Source: Whitmania pigra
Lineage: Eukaryota > Annelida > Clitellata > Hirudinida > Haemopidae
NCBI GenBank assembly: GCA_021613335.1
Contig: JAJTWR010000120.1
Location: 39,305-103,304, forward strand
Direction: 5' to 3'
Length of the DNA stretch: 64,000 nt
Part shown: in pieces, positions 47,135-59,130 of the stretch
Layout of the letters: the number at the start of each line of letters is the position of its first letter
Numbering within the stretch: the stretch's first letter is position 1
Made by a program: the position numbers and the translations under genes
The notes under the pieces: model-generated
What the model was told of the DNA's origin: nothing
The model's input: the letters and a program-made list of their open reading frames with translations, nothing else
The model's database searches: none

Positions 47135-49993
47135 ATGAAGATGGCTTCTGTTCCGGATTTTTATTTTGATAAAGAAGATTCCACTTTTCAATTAGAAGAT
47201 ATTGATCCAGATTATAATTTTGTAAATAAGGAATTCTCACATTCAGACATAACACCTGAAGATTTTGCTGGACTTCCAAAACTTCCAAATAATATCTCAT
47301 TTCTCCATATAAATTGTAGAAGCTTACCTAATAAAATACACGACATCATTATACTGAATAATAGGATAAAAGCCAAAATAATTGCGGTTACTGAAACTTG
47401 GTTGAATGATGGCAATTGTGACTCCATTTGTATCCCTGGTTACTCGTTTATTGCAACAAGTCGATCTGAAAAGAGAGGTGGAGGAGTTGGAATTTTTATT
47501 CATCAGGATATTGTGTTTTCTTTAAAAAAATATCATTTTATTGCTGCGACCTTTGAAAACATTTTTGTAAATTTAAAGTTATGCAACACTACGATAATAC
47601 TCGGTGTGATGTTATAGACCTCCTAAAAGCAACTTGCAACTATTTAATGGGGAACTCAAGGTCATGCTTGATAAGTTCAGGAAAAATGGTGATTGCCTAT
47701 TGTTGGGAGACTTCAATTCGGACGTAACAAGGGATTCCGCTTCGGTACAGGAGTTCTTGACGACACTGTCAAGTCATTGCCTGCATCCTAAAATAGATCA
47801 ACCAACAAGAATAACATCAAAGAGCACGACCGTTAGCACGATAACATCTTCACGAACGTATTCGACAGAAACAGTTTTTTTAAATTTATAGTAGACGACA
47901 TTTCGGATCATTTTCCCATTTACTTCTCGTTCAGCTGATGTTCTTAATTACAGCAGATTACTTTCTTCACCTATTAGAATGCATACGGAAGAAGGCGTTG
48001 CTAGATTTAATAAAGAGATTGAGAGAATGGATTGGTCTGAGGTTCTGGGTTATTGCAAGACTCCGGAGGTTTCTAAAGCATACCAATCCTTTATTAATGT
48101 ATACTCTGAAGTCTACAACAGATGTTTCCCAATTGCTCCTTATTGTACAAAACTTTATCGCTTCAAAAAACCCTGGATGACTTCGGGACTCCTAAAATCA
48201 TCAATAAAAATTGTCCCAATAGAAGGTTTTTGAAAGATCCCTCAGCTGAAAATAAATCAAAATTCATTGAATACAGAAATAGATTTAAAATAGTCAAGGA
48301 TAAAACCATCAGACGTTACTACTCAGACAAATTTACGGAATACTCAAAAAATATTAAAAACACGTGGGACTTGTTAAAGCTTCTATTGAGTCGAGAAAGG
48401 TATCAACTGCCTCCATGTGTTTTTTTACGATTATGATGGTCAGCCACTAACCTCACCCAGTGAAATTGCGAAGTCATTCAACGAATACTTTTCTACAATT
48501 GGGACAAAGCTTGCCAAAAAAATAACACCAGGCAATACTTTTTACAAGCAGGATCTCAGGGATCCTGTTTCTCAATCAATGTATTTGGAAGAACTCCTGA
48601 AGAAATTATTCAAATATCAAGAACTCTTGAGCAATCCCACAGCTCGGGCTATGATCAGATCAATCCAGCTCTTGCGGGGGTGTCAGTATCTAAGATTGCC
48701 CACATAATCGCTGCACTTATTAACTGCTCCTTCTCCTCCGGTATCTTCCCCGACGACTTAAAAATTTCCAAAGTTATTCCACTGCATAAATCAGACTCCA
48801 ATAAAAACATCGCTAATTATCGGCCCATATATGTTCTTCCGTACTTCTCCAAATATTTCGAGAAAGCAATATATAATAAAACAATTTCTTTCTTGGAAAA
48901 ACATTCCATTATAAATAATAATCAATTCAACATACATGCCAATCGCACTTCTCCAAGCGAAACTCTCTCACAGATTTTACCAAGATCAATTTACTATTGG
49001 AGTATTTCTGGATCTTGCTAAGGCTTTTGACACAGTAAATCATGATATTCTCTTGAAAAAACTTCATCATTATGGTATCCGAGGCAAATGTTTTTCTTGG
49101 TTTGAAAGTTATTTATAAAGTCGGAGTCAGATGGTTTCATACGCAAATAAAACATCGTCGTTGGCAGCTGTTAACCTGGGTGTTCCACAGGGTTCAATCT
49201 TGGGACCGCTTTTGTTTCTGATTTATATCAATGTGTAACTTGTGCAACTCCTCTGATCGTCTTGAGTACTTACTGTTTGCAGACAACACAAATGTTTTTC
49301 TGTCTGGAAATAATATTGCTGAACTCTACTCTACCATGAATACTGAGCTTGAAAAGTTGGCAGAATGGTTCAGGGCAAACCTCTTGTCTCTCAACACTAA
49401 AAAACCATATATATGTTTTTCCATAAAGCAAGGAAGAAATTCCCCGTGGATGATTGTAACATTTATATTAGTAATTCTGTTATATCTCGTGTCGAATCAT
49501 GTAAATTTCTTGGAGTCATAATAGACCAACATCTCTCATACAAGCCACATATATAGAGACAAAGATCTCTAAAAATATTGGCATAATTTATCGCATACGT
49601 TGTTATATAAACATAAAAACAGTAATTACATTGTATTATTCACTTATCTATCTATATTTAAACTATTGTAACTTAATTTGGTCTTGTAACTACTCAACTT
49701 GCTTGAAACCTTTACTTAATCTTCAGAAAAAATTCTTACATGTTGCTCTTTGTTTGCCATATAACTCTCATACCGATCATGCATTTGTAAATTTAAACAT
49801 ACTTAAAATTCATCTAATAAACAATTTCCATTTGGCCATTCTCATGTACAAAGTAGATCACCATATGTTGCCTCGTCTTTTCGATGGTTTGTTTTCAAAA
49901 ATATCCTCTTTACATACATACTCTGTTCGATCGTCAAACAATTATAGATCAGCTTTTGCTAAATCTATCACAGGTTCTCGTAGTATTGTTTGA
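47135..49993 (+). pseudogene. LINE ORF2 (endonuclease-reverse transcriptase), broken
   Basis: Domain order is AP-endonuclease then reverse transcriptase then a C-terminal region that ends near 49993. The endonuclease part runs in one frame to a stop at 47615-47617 and resumes in another frame. The reverse transcriptase switches frame near 48960. Its catalytic box reads FADNTN, so the second Asp is lost. No RNase H domain is seen, in agreement with the CR1/L2 group. Confidence 0.8.
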
Positions 49994-50289
49994 TGGGACC
50001 AAAGATTTACTCTATCGTTCCACGTAATATCACCAACCTTTCAAACCTTTACGCTTTTAAGAAGGCACTAAAACACTTTATTATTAACTCTAAATAATCA
50101 TGTACATTACTCGATATTACTTAGTATTTCTTACATTATTGGGACATTGAAATGCAACATTATTCGTCAATGGCAATAAGACGTCTGTTAGCGGGAGTTT
50201 TTTTCCCTTATGTCGTTCCTTTTTTTCCTTTCGGTTCCAACTTGTACTGGTTTTGTGTTTCAATAATAAAAGAAAGAAAAAAAAATTAT

Positions 50290-51630
50290 TTTTATCCCAA
50301 AAAATTATTTAAAAAACTCAGATTTCCAAACAAAACACCGAAAAAACCAGGTTGGGTCCAATTTTGTTAAAAAGCCAAGATCTTTGCTTAAAACCCAACC
50401 CTGATCACAATACATAATGACTCTTGCTCTAAATTTTGTCCGCAGGGACGTTACTCTATGAGCCAACTTGCCCGCCAAAATTTTAAACTTTAAAACTTTG
50501 ATGGAAAAAAATAGTCAGGCTCACTTTTGTTTTCGATTTCAACTTCTGCATTGTTTAACGGCAGCAAAATGATTACTATTAAGAGGTACAAGATCATGTC
50601 TGAGTTTCAAAATATTTCCATTTGGGAGACTGGCTTTTAAAGATTTTAAGGTATTTGTTTTAGTGTTTTCTCATTGCGTGGTTCAACCCACCCAATCAAC
50701 CGATATTGATTCTATCTAACATTGAGATTGGAGTTGAATCCAAGAAAGTGAATTCAACCTGAGCCAGTAATGATTAAATTCGCCAAATTCCGAGGGAAGC
50801 TAAGATTTTAGGATATTTAAAGAAGAAAGAGAAGATCGTAGATTTGAGCAGCCGAGGCTTACACTTATTTTTGGAGAGGATCCTAAAATGTTTCGAATGT
50901 TCCAAATAAATAAAAATGTGTAGATGCAAACTGCGCACTAAATTTTCATTGGATTTAGAATGCAAATATCGAAAGACAAACATATCGATATTTGATATTT
51001 TCGATTCTATTTTTTTCGACTACATTTTAAACCATGTTCTACATTTTATCCATCGGTGGTTAACTGTTAAACAGGCGTTCGACTCGACCATACTCCAGAG
51101 TCGACATTTATGAGCTTGCTAAGAGAAGTAAAAGACAGATTTGTTGTTGTTTTATGCCGTCGTAAAGAAGCATTAAACAAGCATTAGGGTTATTAGTAGT
51201 AGCAGCAGTAGTATTATTAGTTCAAACCAAATTTGCAAAAAAAGTTTCTGAATTAATATTAAATTCAAACGAATAGGGGTGCAATTTGAACCCCAAATGC
51301 AGGTAAAACACGAAATCATTAAAGTTCCTACTTTAGACACGATCCGTATCAACCTTAAAAACTCATGATGGCACAAAATTTAAGATTTTTTGTAGCTCCT
51401 CCCTCCTTTGCGACTCTTCCCACTTCCGGGACAGATATTAAGGGTTTCAAGTGTCAACCGGGATTTGAACTCGCAAGAGCTTCTTTAATTAAAACCTGAC
51501 GATTTTATTCAATCAAATGACTGAATTTATGATAAATTGGATTCTGACGTAAATAAACTTTCGCATTTATTTAAGAAAGTGTCTAAATTGGTTATGATTT
51601 ATTAAAGTCCTTCCCCGGCTAAACATTACA
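50290..51630. other. AT-rich stretch without a recognised gene
   Basis: No coding exon, RNA gene or repeat family could be supported. A short TAGTAGTAGCAGCAGTAGTA-like trinucleotide run lies at about 51190-51215. Confidence 0.45.
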
Positions 51631-51636
51631 CTAGAG

Positions 51637-52245
51637 CAGGGGTTCCCAACCTTTTTGTGCCCATGGCTCTCTTAGAAGACAAAATGTGGTCCACGGCCCC
51701 CCTATCAAAATTTTTCAAGAAAAAAAGTAATGAACAATAATTTACTGTCAAAAAAGAACCATACAATGTATTTTGAAATCAAATTTTTAATGTGAAGATT
51801 GCTCTCGCTTCTTGTTCACAAGTAGATGGAATCTGGGCTTTGATTTTGACAGGGCCACTCTCATGTCATCCTTTGCATCAAGTTTGTTTCGCGATTTTAT
51901 TTTGATTGTCAGCAGGGTTGAAAATCCAGCTTCACAGAGGTAGGTTGTCAGAAAAAGAATGATGGATGTCATGGCTCTTTTGGATAGAACTGGGCATGGT
52001 ATTATCATGGAGCACCAAAGGTTAGCCAAACTCTTGACCTGAAACTCCTTCTTTGTGCCTCAGACCAATGAGATCATCTTTGGCCAAGTCCTGATCATCC
52101 ACACTTTCCAAATTGACCAAAAATGGATTCCTGACCCAGGTATCATGGGGTTGCAACTCTTTCCTAATAAAGTAGTCATGAAATGATGCTTCGTCAGAGT
52201 TCTTAAGTGAGCTAAAATGTCTAATAATGAGCTAATATTTGGTTG
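51637..52245 (-). mobile_element. hAT transposase C-terminal remnant (ZBED5/SCAND3-like)
   Basis: One terminus, at 51637, reads CAGGGGTTCCCAACCTTTTT, the classical end of Charlie-type hAT elements, with a GTGCCCATGGC block after it. The minus strand codes for the C-terminal part of the transposase. From about 52030 to 51787 it contains the dimerisation domain with FLTTYLCEAGFSTLLTIK and then RNKLDAKDDMRVALSK. Upstream, 52220-52050 continues with NSDEASFHDYF and LAKDDLIGLRH in another frame, so a frameshift lies near 52040. The second terminus was not found; repeat R1 begins shortly after. Confidence 0.8.
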
Positions 52246-52285
52246 AGTTAAAAGGATATCAGCAAGAACGACCCGGGGGCAAAAT

Positions 52286-52612
52286 AGTGTGGGGCATAAA
52301 TGACAGTTTTTCCAACTACAAAAAATGTTTACTTAATATTTTGTCGACATTTATTCGCTAACAGCAACTATTACTAGCACAAAACTTTGATAAAATTTAA
52401 TAGCACAAAAGTCATGGTACATTATAATATGTGTGCAATGTCTTCCAAATAACAAAAATAATGGGCTTCTGCGTACATAATTTATTTAAAACATTTGTTG
52501 TAAATTTAAATCCTAAACCTTATAGATATTATTAAAATATGCATTTGAATTTTGAATCCTAATTTTTCTAACTTATTTCAGTTTATTCCAAGTGGGAGGG
52601 CAAGCTGCCCCC
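52286..52612 (-). repeat. Dispersed repeat family R1, copy 2 (short form)
   Basis: Reverse-complement match to 10150-10755, lacking about 265 internal bases. The two flanks of the missing part join at CAGAAGCCCATT..., where both copies share sequence, as in an internal deletion giving a non-autonomous form. Ends carry GGGGCA and TGCCCC. Confidence 0.65.
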
Positions 52613-53479
52613 TCAGGATGTGTCCCTGAATATCAGTTTGCCTGGTTTATGAGTTCAAAACATCAACAACGACTGCTATTTTTGTCATTTAAATGTCTCC
52701 AAACTGAAAAGTATTTCGCCAAGGTGGCTGACTCCATTCTTTTGCTGACCAGCTTTCGACACAAATCAGACTCAACATCTCAAGCCCCGCAAGAGCGGGG
52801 TGCAGCAGGTGCGCCGCACGGGGGCCTAGAAAAGTTTAGAGAGACCATGAACATTAGAGCTCAAAATTGAAATGGACAATTACGCATGAAATTTGTATGG
52901 TTATTTTGATGCTGACAGGAGTGAAATGGAACTTCCCCCTCAACTTGTTCCAGGAAGGCCTACCTAATTTTTCCAAATCCAGAGTTTTTTGTATGGGGTA
53001 GGTATAATAATTTTAGAGAACTGAAATGAAAATTAAGAAATTTTTATTTATGTCTTTATATTTTATTAAATTTGAGCAACTTCAAATCATTCCATTATTT
53101 TATACATTTGCTTTCCAATTGAATCATTTAGAGATGACTGAATGGTGAAAAGAGGGGCCCAGAAATCCCACCTTTTTTCTCTCGGAGGCCTTGCAACATC
53201 TACCCTTTGAACTCCTGGAAATCAGACCGAAAAAATACCAACAGTCGTTTCTATTATTGAATGTCACAAATCTGATGCCCGGTTCATGGTACAGCTCTCA
53301 GGACTGGAACGCTGATGGAGTAGTGTTTTAGCTCATCAGGTGTGTTATCCGAGTCAAGATTTGTGACGTATAGGATTCGGTGTCGATCTGTTTCGAGGAC
53401 GTCACGTGGTTGACTGGTAACAATGGTATGACCTTGGTCACCTGCGTTTGAACAACCTTCATTAAATTCCTCGACCAGT
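52613..53479. other. Stretch without a recognised gene
   Basis: An open frame at 52592-52870 (+, 92 codons) overlaps repeat R1 at its start and has no known domain. Nothing else is supported. Confidence 0.4.
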
Positions 53480-54290
53480 GCTCTAATTCGAATAGATTGC
53501 AGAAACTTCATACAATTCCCTAAAATAATATTGTCTTCCTTGCCGATAGCATTCAAAGTGGTCATCATTTTCATCACCATCATTATGATCATACAGATAA
53601 TTACTTGGGTTCCGTGTATACATAGGCTTTGAAGAATCATCTTGTATTGCGTCTACCGACAACGTGCAAAACCAAAACGTTTTCACGATTAAATCAAAAG
53701 TTTCTACGGCCTTCAACGGTGATGCTGGCCTTCTTGATGATGGCAAACTTGATGATGATGGTGACGATCTTGATGATGGCGACCTCGATGGTAAACTTGC
53801 CTCTTCTATACTATACAAAGTGACCTCTCCCCTCCGAGTATTGATGCCATCCTTATTGTAAAATATGGCAGCATGGGTAATTTAGGTAGTTACAATATGC
53901 AATTAATTTAATATTAATTAAGAAAATAGAATCATCGGAACATCTGGAAATTAAATTATTACTCCTAACTCTAATTACTATCTAACCCCAATATTAAAAG
54001 ACAGGTAGACGACTAAGATGGGGATCGTTTGACCCACCACGCGTGGCGAATCTTCATTGAAGATTCTTCAACCGCTTTGCCAAGTACGCTCGGTCTGCAC
54101 GAACCGACAATCCGTTCTAAGTCGTGAAATGGACGTTAATAAAATACACACGCGCGCCCAAACCGACGTCAATCTTGGCAAAACAATGTCTTCGGCATTA
54201 ATATAGCTGCATTTCTTTCTAATCCAGAAAATTTTAATTTACACTTAAAATTTTTTTGGTAATATTTCGGGGGATCTGAATCCGTAAACA
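53480..54290 (-). repeat. Dispersed repeat family R2, copy 2
   Basis: Reverse-complement match to 16805-17530. On the minus strand a 111-codon frame (53818-53483) starts YSIEEASLPSRSPSSRSSPS and ends with HFECYRQGRQYYFRELYEVS. Copy 1 keeps most of the same residues in the matching blocks. A tRNA-like stretch (about 54090-54020, reverse) lies where copy 1 has its tRNA-derived segment but is more decayed. Confidence 0.7.
54122..54156 (+). repeat. Short dispersed motif (ATGGACGTTAATAAA family), copy 3
   Basis: GTGAAATGGACGTTAATAAA followed by ATACACACGCGC, inside repeat R2 copy 2 but in the opposite sense. The same core as 1940-1975 and 35678-35712. Confidence 0.55.
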
Positions 54291-54842
54291 CCCCACCCCT
54301 AAATACGGCCCTGTATTCAATTATTGTATTTATCTTCAAAATAAAATAACTCACAAATTCAAAATAAAAATTAAAAATTGCGCAACAAAACATATTTGTA
54401 GGAGTGCCAGTTTTTGACGTAATGTAAATAGGGGTCCTTAGGAGTTTGATAGTTGGGGGAGATAAAAAAATCACCTTAGATTTGTTGACATAATTAATGG
54501 ATGACCCCGATCGTACATGAGAGTTCAATGAATAAAGGAACGGCGTGAATTTCCGCTCTCGAGCTACCTCTCCATAATTCATCACGGCGTGAAGCTCCAA
54601 AGCACATAAATTATGATAACAGCTATGCCCAACGCTGAACTCAGAAGTAAACAAAGCTTTAATCAAAAGGTAGTTGCCGAGCTTAGGATTGACGTCTTCT
54701 ATTAGGTAATGTGAGTTTTCCTGCAATGCTTATTTGAACGTTTATAGTAATTTATGGATTTGTTAATATTTGTTACCAGAAACTCGGAATCGGCAACTAG
54801 AGCCATTTCAGAATATAGTTCAGTTCATTTGTTTTTCATAAA

Positions 54843-55677
54843 ATGGCTACGGAAGATCTGACTATTGCGGCTTCTGAGAATCATAGTGAACCAAACTTGG
54901 ACAGCCAAAGCGATAGGACGGAAATGTCAAGTAAATCATCCGGTCCTAGACTAGCATTGATTACAGGAATGCTTATGGAAAAAAACAAGCCCGTCGCAGA
55001 CGAGTCAGACCAAGATTTAATTTTCGATTCCGACAATCAAAAAAGCACGGCCTCTTCAGCTTTATCACGTTTCGGCAAGTCTGGCTTTGTTACCACATCT
55101 GTCAAAAGAACCGGGGCTTTCAGCGCTCGGTCTGCCGCGGATAGAAGCGAATCTTCAACTTCGGTTGTTACTGACGCTGACATCCGCAAGTTTGTTTTCA
55201 TACATTCTCGTGGAAAGCGTTTTATGAGTGGGCTAAAAGTTCACTCACTCAATAAACAAACATTTTTGAGCAGCTTCAGCGTTGGACTCGTTTTGGGGAT
55301 TGTCGTGGCCCTTCTGTGTAAGCTCTTATCTGAGTTTGTTTTTAGTCGTACATTAATGATTTCGCGCGCCCTCTAAATTTGATTGATAGATTGCCAGATC
55401 CTGATCACACTAATTACATTAAACCAAACTTGTGCTTGATTGCTGCAATAGTTAATCAAATTCCACCTTTATCAAAACTATTTACCCAGACACCATGATT
55501 TGCATCTGTACAAGTAAGCTTTTATGCCATTTACTTTGGAAAAGTAGTTATTTTGACATTTTGGAACGTTATCACAATTTTAAGTGCTCCTGCATCAATA
55601 GTGATTAAGACTGCTTCCCACGATGGCAATATTCAAATTTTGTTGCAGGAGATTGATCCTGGTCATCTAGTTATGTA
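54843..55677 (+). CDS. Unrecognised single-pass membrane protein gene
   Basis: A frame from ATG at 54843 codes for 177 aa if unspliced (to 55376). The N-terminal 130 residues are Ser/Asp/Glu-rich and probably disordered. Residues about 141-165 (FLSSFSVGLVLGIVVALLCK) form one membrane segment. I do not recognise the family. Two further stretches downstream look coding: a frame beginning SYINDFARPLNLIDRLPDPD at about 55346, just after a TTTTTAG acceptor-like site, and a final exon at 55585-55677 (APASIVIKTASHDGNIQILL) ending in TAA, with AATAAA 10 bases later. They suggest that the gene continues by splicing, perhaps from a donor at 55317 (GTAAGC), but the intervening gap is only about 30 bp and I could not close the frame. 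The gene lies tail-to-tail with VCPKMT. Confidence 0.55.
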
Positions 55678-55719
55678 ATGAATTTTAATAAACAACAATG
55701 TTCTAAATTTTATTTGGGT

Positions 55720-57226
55720 TTACACATTTTGAGCCTGTTGCTTTGGCTTCATGATTACAATCCTAACATATTCATGAAAATGTTTATTTGTACATTCAGA
55801 AGCTTTTGGCTGAACATTTTCTATTGTAAAGTGTTCTGAAGCCATGATGTGCCATCTACCTGCACATAAAGTCTCAAATAGTTATTCTTTCAAAATAATT
55901 AGTTTGTTTCACAAAAAATAAAAAGTTAAAGCAGAACTTAAAATAATAAATCTTCAAGCAATGCTTGATATTCCTTTGCAATTTAAAGCATGGAATTTGT
56001 GTTATTAGTGTAAATTATTGCAAACTACATTAGAAGAAATGGTTTGATCAGCTCTGTGAAATAACAATGTTAAAACATAATATGCTGCAAGTTATTAAGA
56101 ACTATGACTCACCTATAAGCTTCTTTATTTGTACTGATCTCTCCTCATAACATGCTAGGACAATGGAGTCTGCACTTGTAACTGAGAGCACAGTTTCCAA
56201 AAGTGCATCAAGAGATGATTCATAATATATGCAGTTTGCTAGTATGACCAAGTCAAAAGAGAGACTATTCTTTAGTTTAGAGCTAGCATGACTTTCAATA
56301 GATTGGAGGACTTTTTTGATCATTTCTTAAAGCAATCCAAATTATCTTAAACATACAGATATAATGAACATATAAGGGTAGTGGGTGTTTGGATTTGAAT
56401 TGATACACGATTCTAATATGCTATGAACTCCATGAAAGAGAGGATAAAGAAAGATAAACTGTTGTATGGCATGGTCGTTCAAGAGAATGAATTTTGGGTT
56501 ACAATAAAATGACAAATACTATACCTTCCGATCCCCATGGCAAAGGCAAACAGCTTACTGGAGCCTTCATGAGATGCACGTTTGTAGATATATTTAAATT
56601 TAAAAGTGGCATAATTGGCTCCAAATCAGTAATCACCACTTGTGCACCATAATGCCCAGAAACAAGACCAACTAAGCCAGTACCGGCTCCAAGTTCCAGA
56701 AGTGTTTTTCCTTCTAAGTTGTATCTTTAAAGATTATTTTAAACAGAATTCACTTGTTTTATAATATATGAAGCCCGCATAAAAATGTTTAAAGTTTTAC
56801 AATGCAATAATAAGAAATCTTTTCTGAGAACAAAAAAACCTCACTGAACTCACACTTTTGTTTCTTTTGTTATCTGTTTGTTATCATTTGTTATCTGATC
56901 AGAGAAGTCTGCTTCAAGAAATCTGGCTAGGCAAACTGCAGCATCATATACCTTTTTGGATTTAAGAAAAAACGAAGTGATGAAACAAATGAGATAAGAA
57001 ATATACATTTTCGCGACACGTTTCGATTCATTTTAAGCTGATCAAAGACAAAAATTGACTTTTACATTAAGATAACGAAATTACTCACCCAAGCCCCCAA
57101 GGAGGGCAAGCTTTTTGTTTGATATATTCGAATTTCTTCCCCATCCTTTAGGTCATAATACATTTCAAAAAGGTTATCGACTGGAATGCTGCCATACGCA
57201 CCCAGGTTCAACATATGCCGAGCCAT
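55720..57226 (-). CDS. VCPKMT: METTL21-family protein-lysine methyltransferase, VCPKMT (METTL21D)-like
   Basis: Seven-beta-strand SAM-dependent methyltransferase; in vertebrates VCPKMT trimethylates a lysine of the AAA-ATPase VCP/p97. Exons on the minus strand: 57226-57089, 56951-56854, 56724-56525, 56325-56113, 55859-55720. Total 789 nt, one frame, 262 aa, with phases matching at every junction. SAM-binding motif I ELGAGTGLVGL is at residues 89-99, and VVITDLEP follows at the acidic loop. VWDAA-like VYDAAV is at 47-52. The post-II motif reads ANCIYYES, where the family has ADCIYYEE. ACYEERS near 213 fits the VCPKMT-type CYEQR. Length is close to the human protein (about 229 aa). The stop is only about 45 bp from the stop of the convergent neighbour. 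Substrate is inferred from family only. Confidence 0.9.
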
Positions 57227-57783
57227 TTCAGACAGAAAGAGAAAGAAAAGCTATGCTGGTTTAAGGAAATTACATTAGTGAAATTATGACAGTATATAAT
57301 AAACATAATAGGAAATGTACTCAAAGAGTACCGTTAGTATATCAGTATATTTAGATATGCAATTGTAGAACTTGATGTTACAAACATACAAAACGAGAAC
57401 GTAAATATATGAATAACAAAACGAGATAACGAAAGTGGGTGTTGAACTATATAACGAAGCAGACTTTATAATGAATAACAAATTGAATCCTATAACAAAC
57501 TTAAGAATTCGTTATAAAATTTCTTTTGTTATTTTGTTCACAACATAAAGGATTAAAAAAACAAATTTGATTTAATAAATAAAACTAATAAATTTACTTT
57601 TTTCGCCAGAGTTATAAAATTTATTGTTTGTTCACCATGAAAATTCAAAAGCATTATGATAAGGATTTTGTAGTCATTTGTTTAAATATTTAGTAGGTAT
57701 TTTGTGAAATAATTATTTTTGCAATCATTGTTTTAATAACTTTGTTTAGAATAAATTTCAAACCTTTAAATATCAATTTAAAT
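57227..57783. other. Spacer between VCPKMT-like gene and tRNA array
   Basis: AT-rich, with no recognised element. Any promoter of the VCPKMT-like gene must lie here (minus strand), but no motif stands out. Confidence 0.4.
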
Positions 57784-57975
57784 ATCCTTATAGGACCTAG
57801 ATTCGAGAAGGCGCGTTTTGCGACGTTCCTCTTGTAGACGGGTGGTGGAAAAAATGATTCGTGGAAAAGACTACATATGGTTGTTATAAAAACTCCACAT
57901 CAGAGAGAACGAAACGCTGTTTAAGAATGACATGGATTTACGGAAATGGGAAATTTAAAAATGCTACCGTATCAT

Positions 57976-58047
57976 CGGGGTATAGCTCAGTGGATGAGCA
58001 TTCGACTGCAGATCGAGAGGTCGCCGGTTCAACTCCGGCTGCCACCT
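57976..58047 (+). tRNA. tRNA-Cys(GCA), unit 1, degraded acceptor stem
   Basis: Anticodon loop CTGCAGA is intact. The acceptor stem begins CGGGGTA against TGCCACC, giving two mismatches, and the D loop reads GTGGAT. Edge copy, probably non-functional. Confidence 0.75.
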
Positions 58048-58244
58048 GTCGGTGTCGTCCTTATAGGACCTAGATTCGAGAAGGCGGGTTTTGCGACGTT
58101 CCTCTTGTAGACGGGTGGTGGAAAGAATGATTCGTGGAAAAGACTACATATGGTTCTTAAAAAACTCCACATGAGAACGAAACGCTGTTTAAGAATGACA
58201 TGGATTAACGGAAATGGGAAATTTAAAAATGCTACCAAATCTTC

Positions 58245-58316
58245 GGCGGTATAGCTCAGTGGCAGAGCATTCGACTGCAGATCGAGAGGTCGCCGGTTCA
58301 ACTCCGGCTGCCCCCT
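58245..58316 (+). tRNA. tRNA-Cys(GCA), unit 2
   Basis: Full cloverleaf with GCA anticodon and T73. The third base of the acceptor is C (GGCGGTA), producing one C-C mismatch. Confidence 0.85.
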
Positions 58317-58517
58317 TTCGGATTCGTCCTTATAGGACCTAGATTCGAGAAGGCGGGTTTTGCGACGTTCCTCTTGTAGACGGGTGGTGGAAAAAATGAT
58401 TCGTGGAAAAGACTACATATGGTTGTTAAAAAACTCCACATCAGAGAGAACGAAACGCTGTTTAAGAATGACATGGATTTACGGAAATGGGAAATTTAAA
58501 AATGCTACCGGAACGTT

Positions 58518-58589
58518 GGGGGTATAGCTCAGTGGCAGAACATTCGACTGCAGATCGAGAGGTCGCCGGTTCAACTCCGGCTGACCCCT
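58518..58589 (+). tRNA. tRNA-Cys(GCA), unit 3
   Basis: GCA anticodon. One D-stem mismatch (GAAC for GAGC) and one acceptor mismatch (TGACCCC). Confidence 0.8.
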
Positions 58590-58790
58590 GTCGGATTCGT
58601 CCTTATAGGACCTAGATTCGAGAAGGCTGGTTTTGCGACGTTCCTCTTGTAGACGGGTGGTGGAAAAAATGATTCGTGGAAAAGACTACATATGGTTGTT
58701 ATAAAAACTCCACATCAGAGAGAACGAAACGCTGTTTAAGAATGACATGGATTTACGGAAATGGGAAATTTAAAAATGCTACCGATTCGT

Positions 58791-58862
58791 CGGGGTATAG
58801 CTCAGTGGCTGAGCATTCGACTGCAGATCGCGAGGTCGCCGGTTCAACTCCGGCTGCCACCT
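58791..58862 (+). tRNA. tRNA-Cys(GCA), unit 4, degraded
   Basis: Same CGGGGTA/TGCCACC acceptor as unit 1, plus an anticodon-stem change (TCGCG for TCGAG). Units 1 and 4 look like sister copies. Confidence 0.72.
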
Positions 58863-59059
58863 GCCGGAGTCGTCCTTATAGGACCTAGATTCGAGAAGGC
58901 GGGTTTTGCGACGTTCCTCTTGTAGACGGGTGGTGGAAAGAATGATTCGTGGAAAAGACTACATATGGTTCTTAAAAAACTCCACATGAGAACGAAACGC
59001 TGTTTAAGAATGACATGGATTAACGGAAATGGGAAATTTACAAATGCTACCGTATCGTT

Positions 59060-59130
59060 GGGGGTATAGCTCAGTGGCAGAACATTCGACTGCAGATCGA
59101 GAGGTCGCCGGTTCAACCCGGCTGCCCCCT
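59060..59130 (+). tRNA. tRNA-Cys(GCA), unit 5, T-arm deletion
   Basis: 71 nt. One base is lost in the T arm (TTCAACCCGGC) and the D stem has GAAC. Probably impaired. Confidence 0.75.

Larger units (their letters stand above)
46370..50286 (+). mobile_element. CR1/L2-like LINE retrotransposon, two-ORF, inactive
   Basis: Nearly full-length non-LTR element. ORF1 (46391-47056, 221 aa) is intact and looks like an ORF1p: an N-terminal coiled-coil-like part, then RSNNLVIYGLPE and a C-terminal INEHLTKRNSEIFAKGRKL. ORF2 begins near 47135 with an AP-endonuclease domain (LHINCRSLPNK, AVTETWLND, LLLGDFNSD). Reverse transcriptase follows from about 48680: [52 protein letters not shown], and an FADNTN box where FADDTN is expected. 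Stops or frameshifts at about 47617, 47890, 48420, 48700, 48960 and 49118 inactivate ORF2. The 3' end has AATAATAAAAGAAAG followed by an A-rich tail near 50260-50286. Confidence 0.88.

Noticed and set aside
54169..54726. 185-codon open frame on the minus strand
   Set aside because: It overlaps repeat R2 and AT-rich DNA, has no recognisable domain and no splice or family support.
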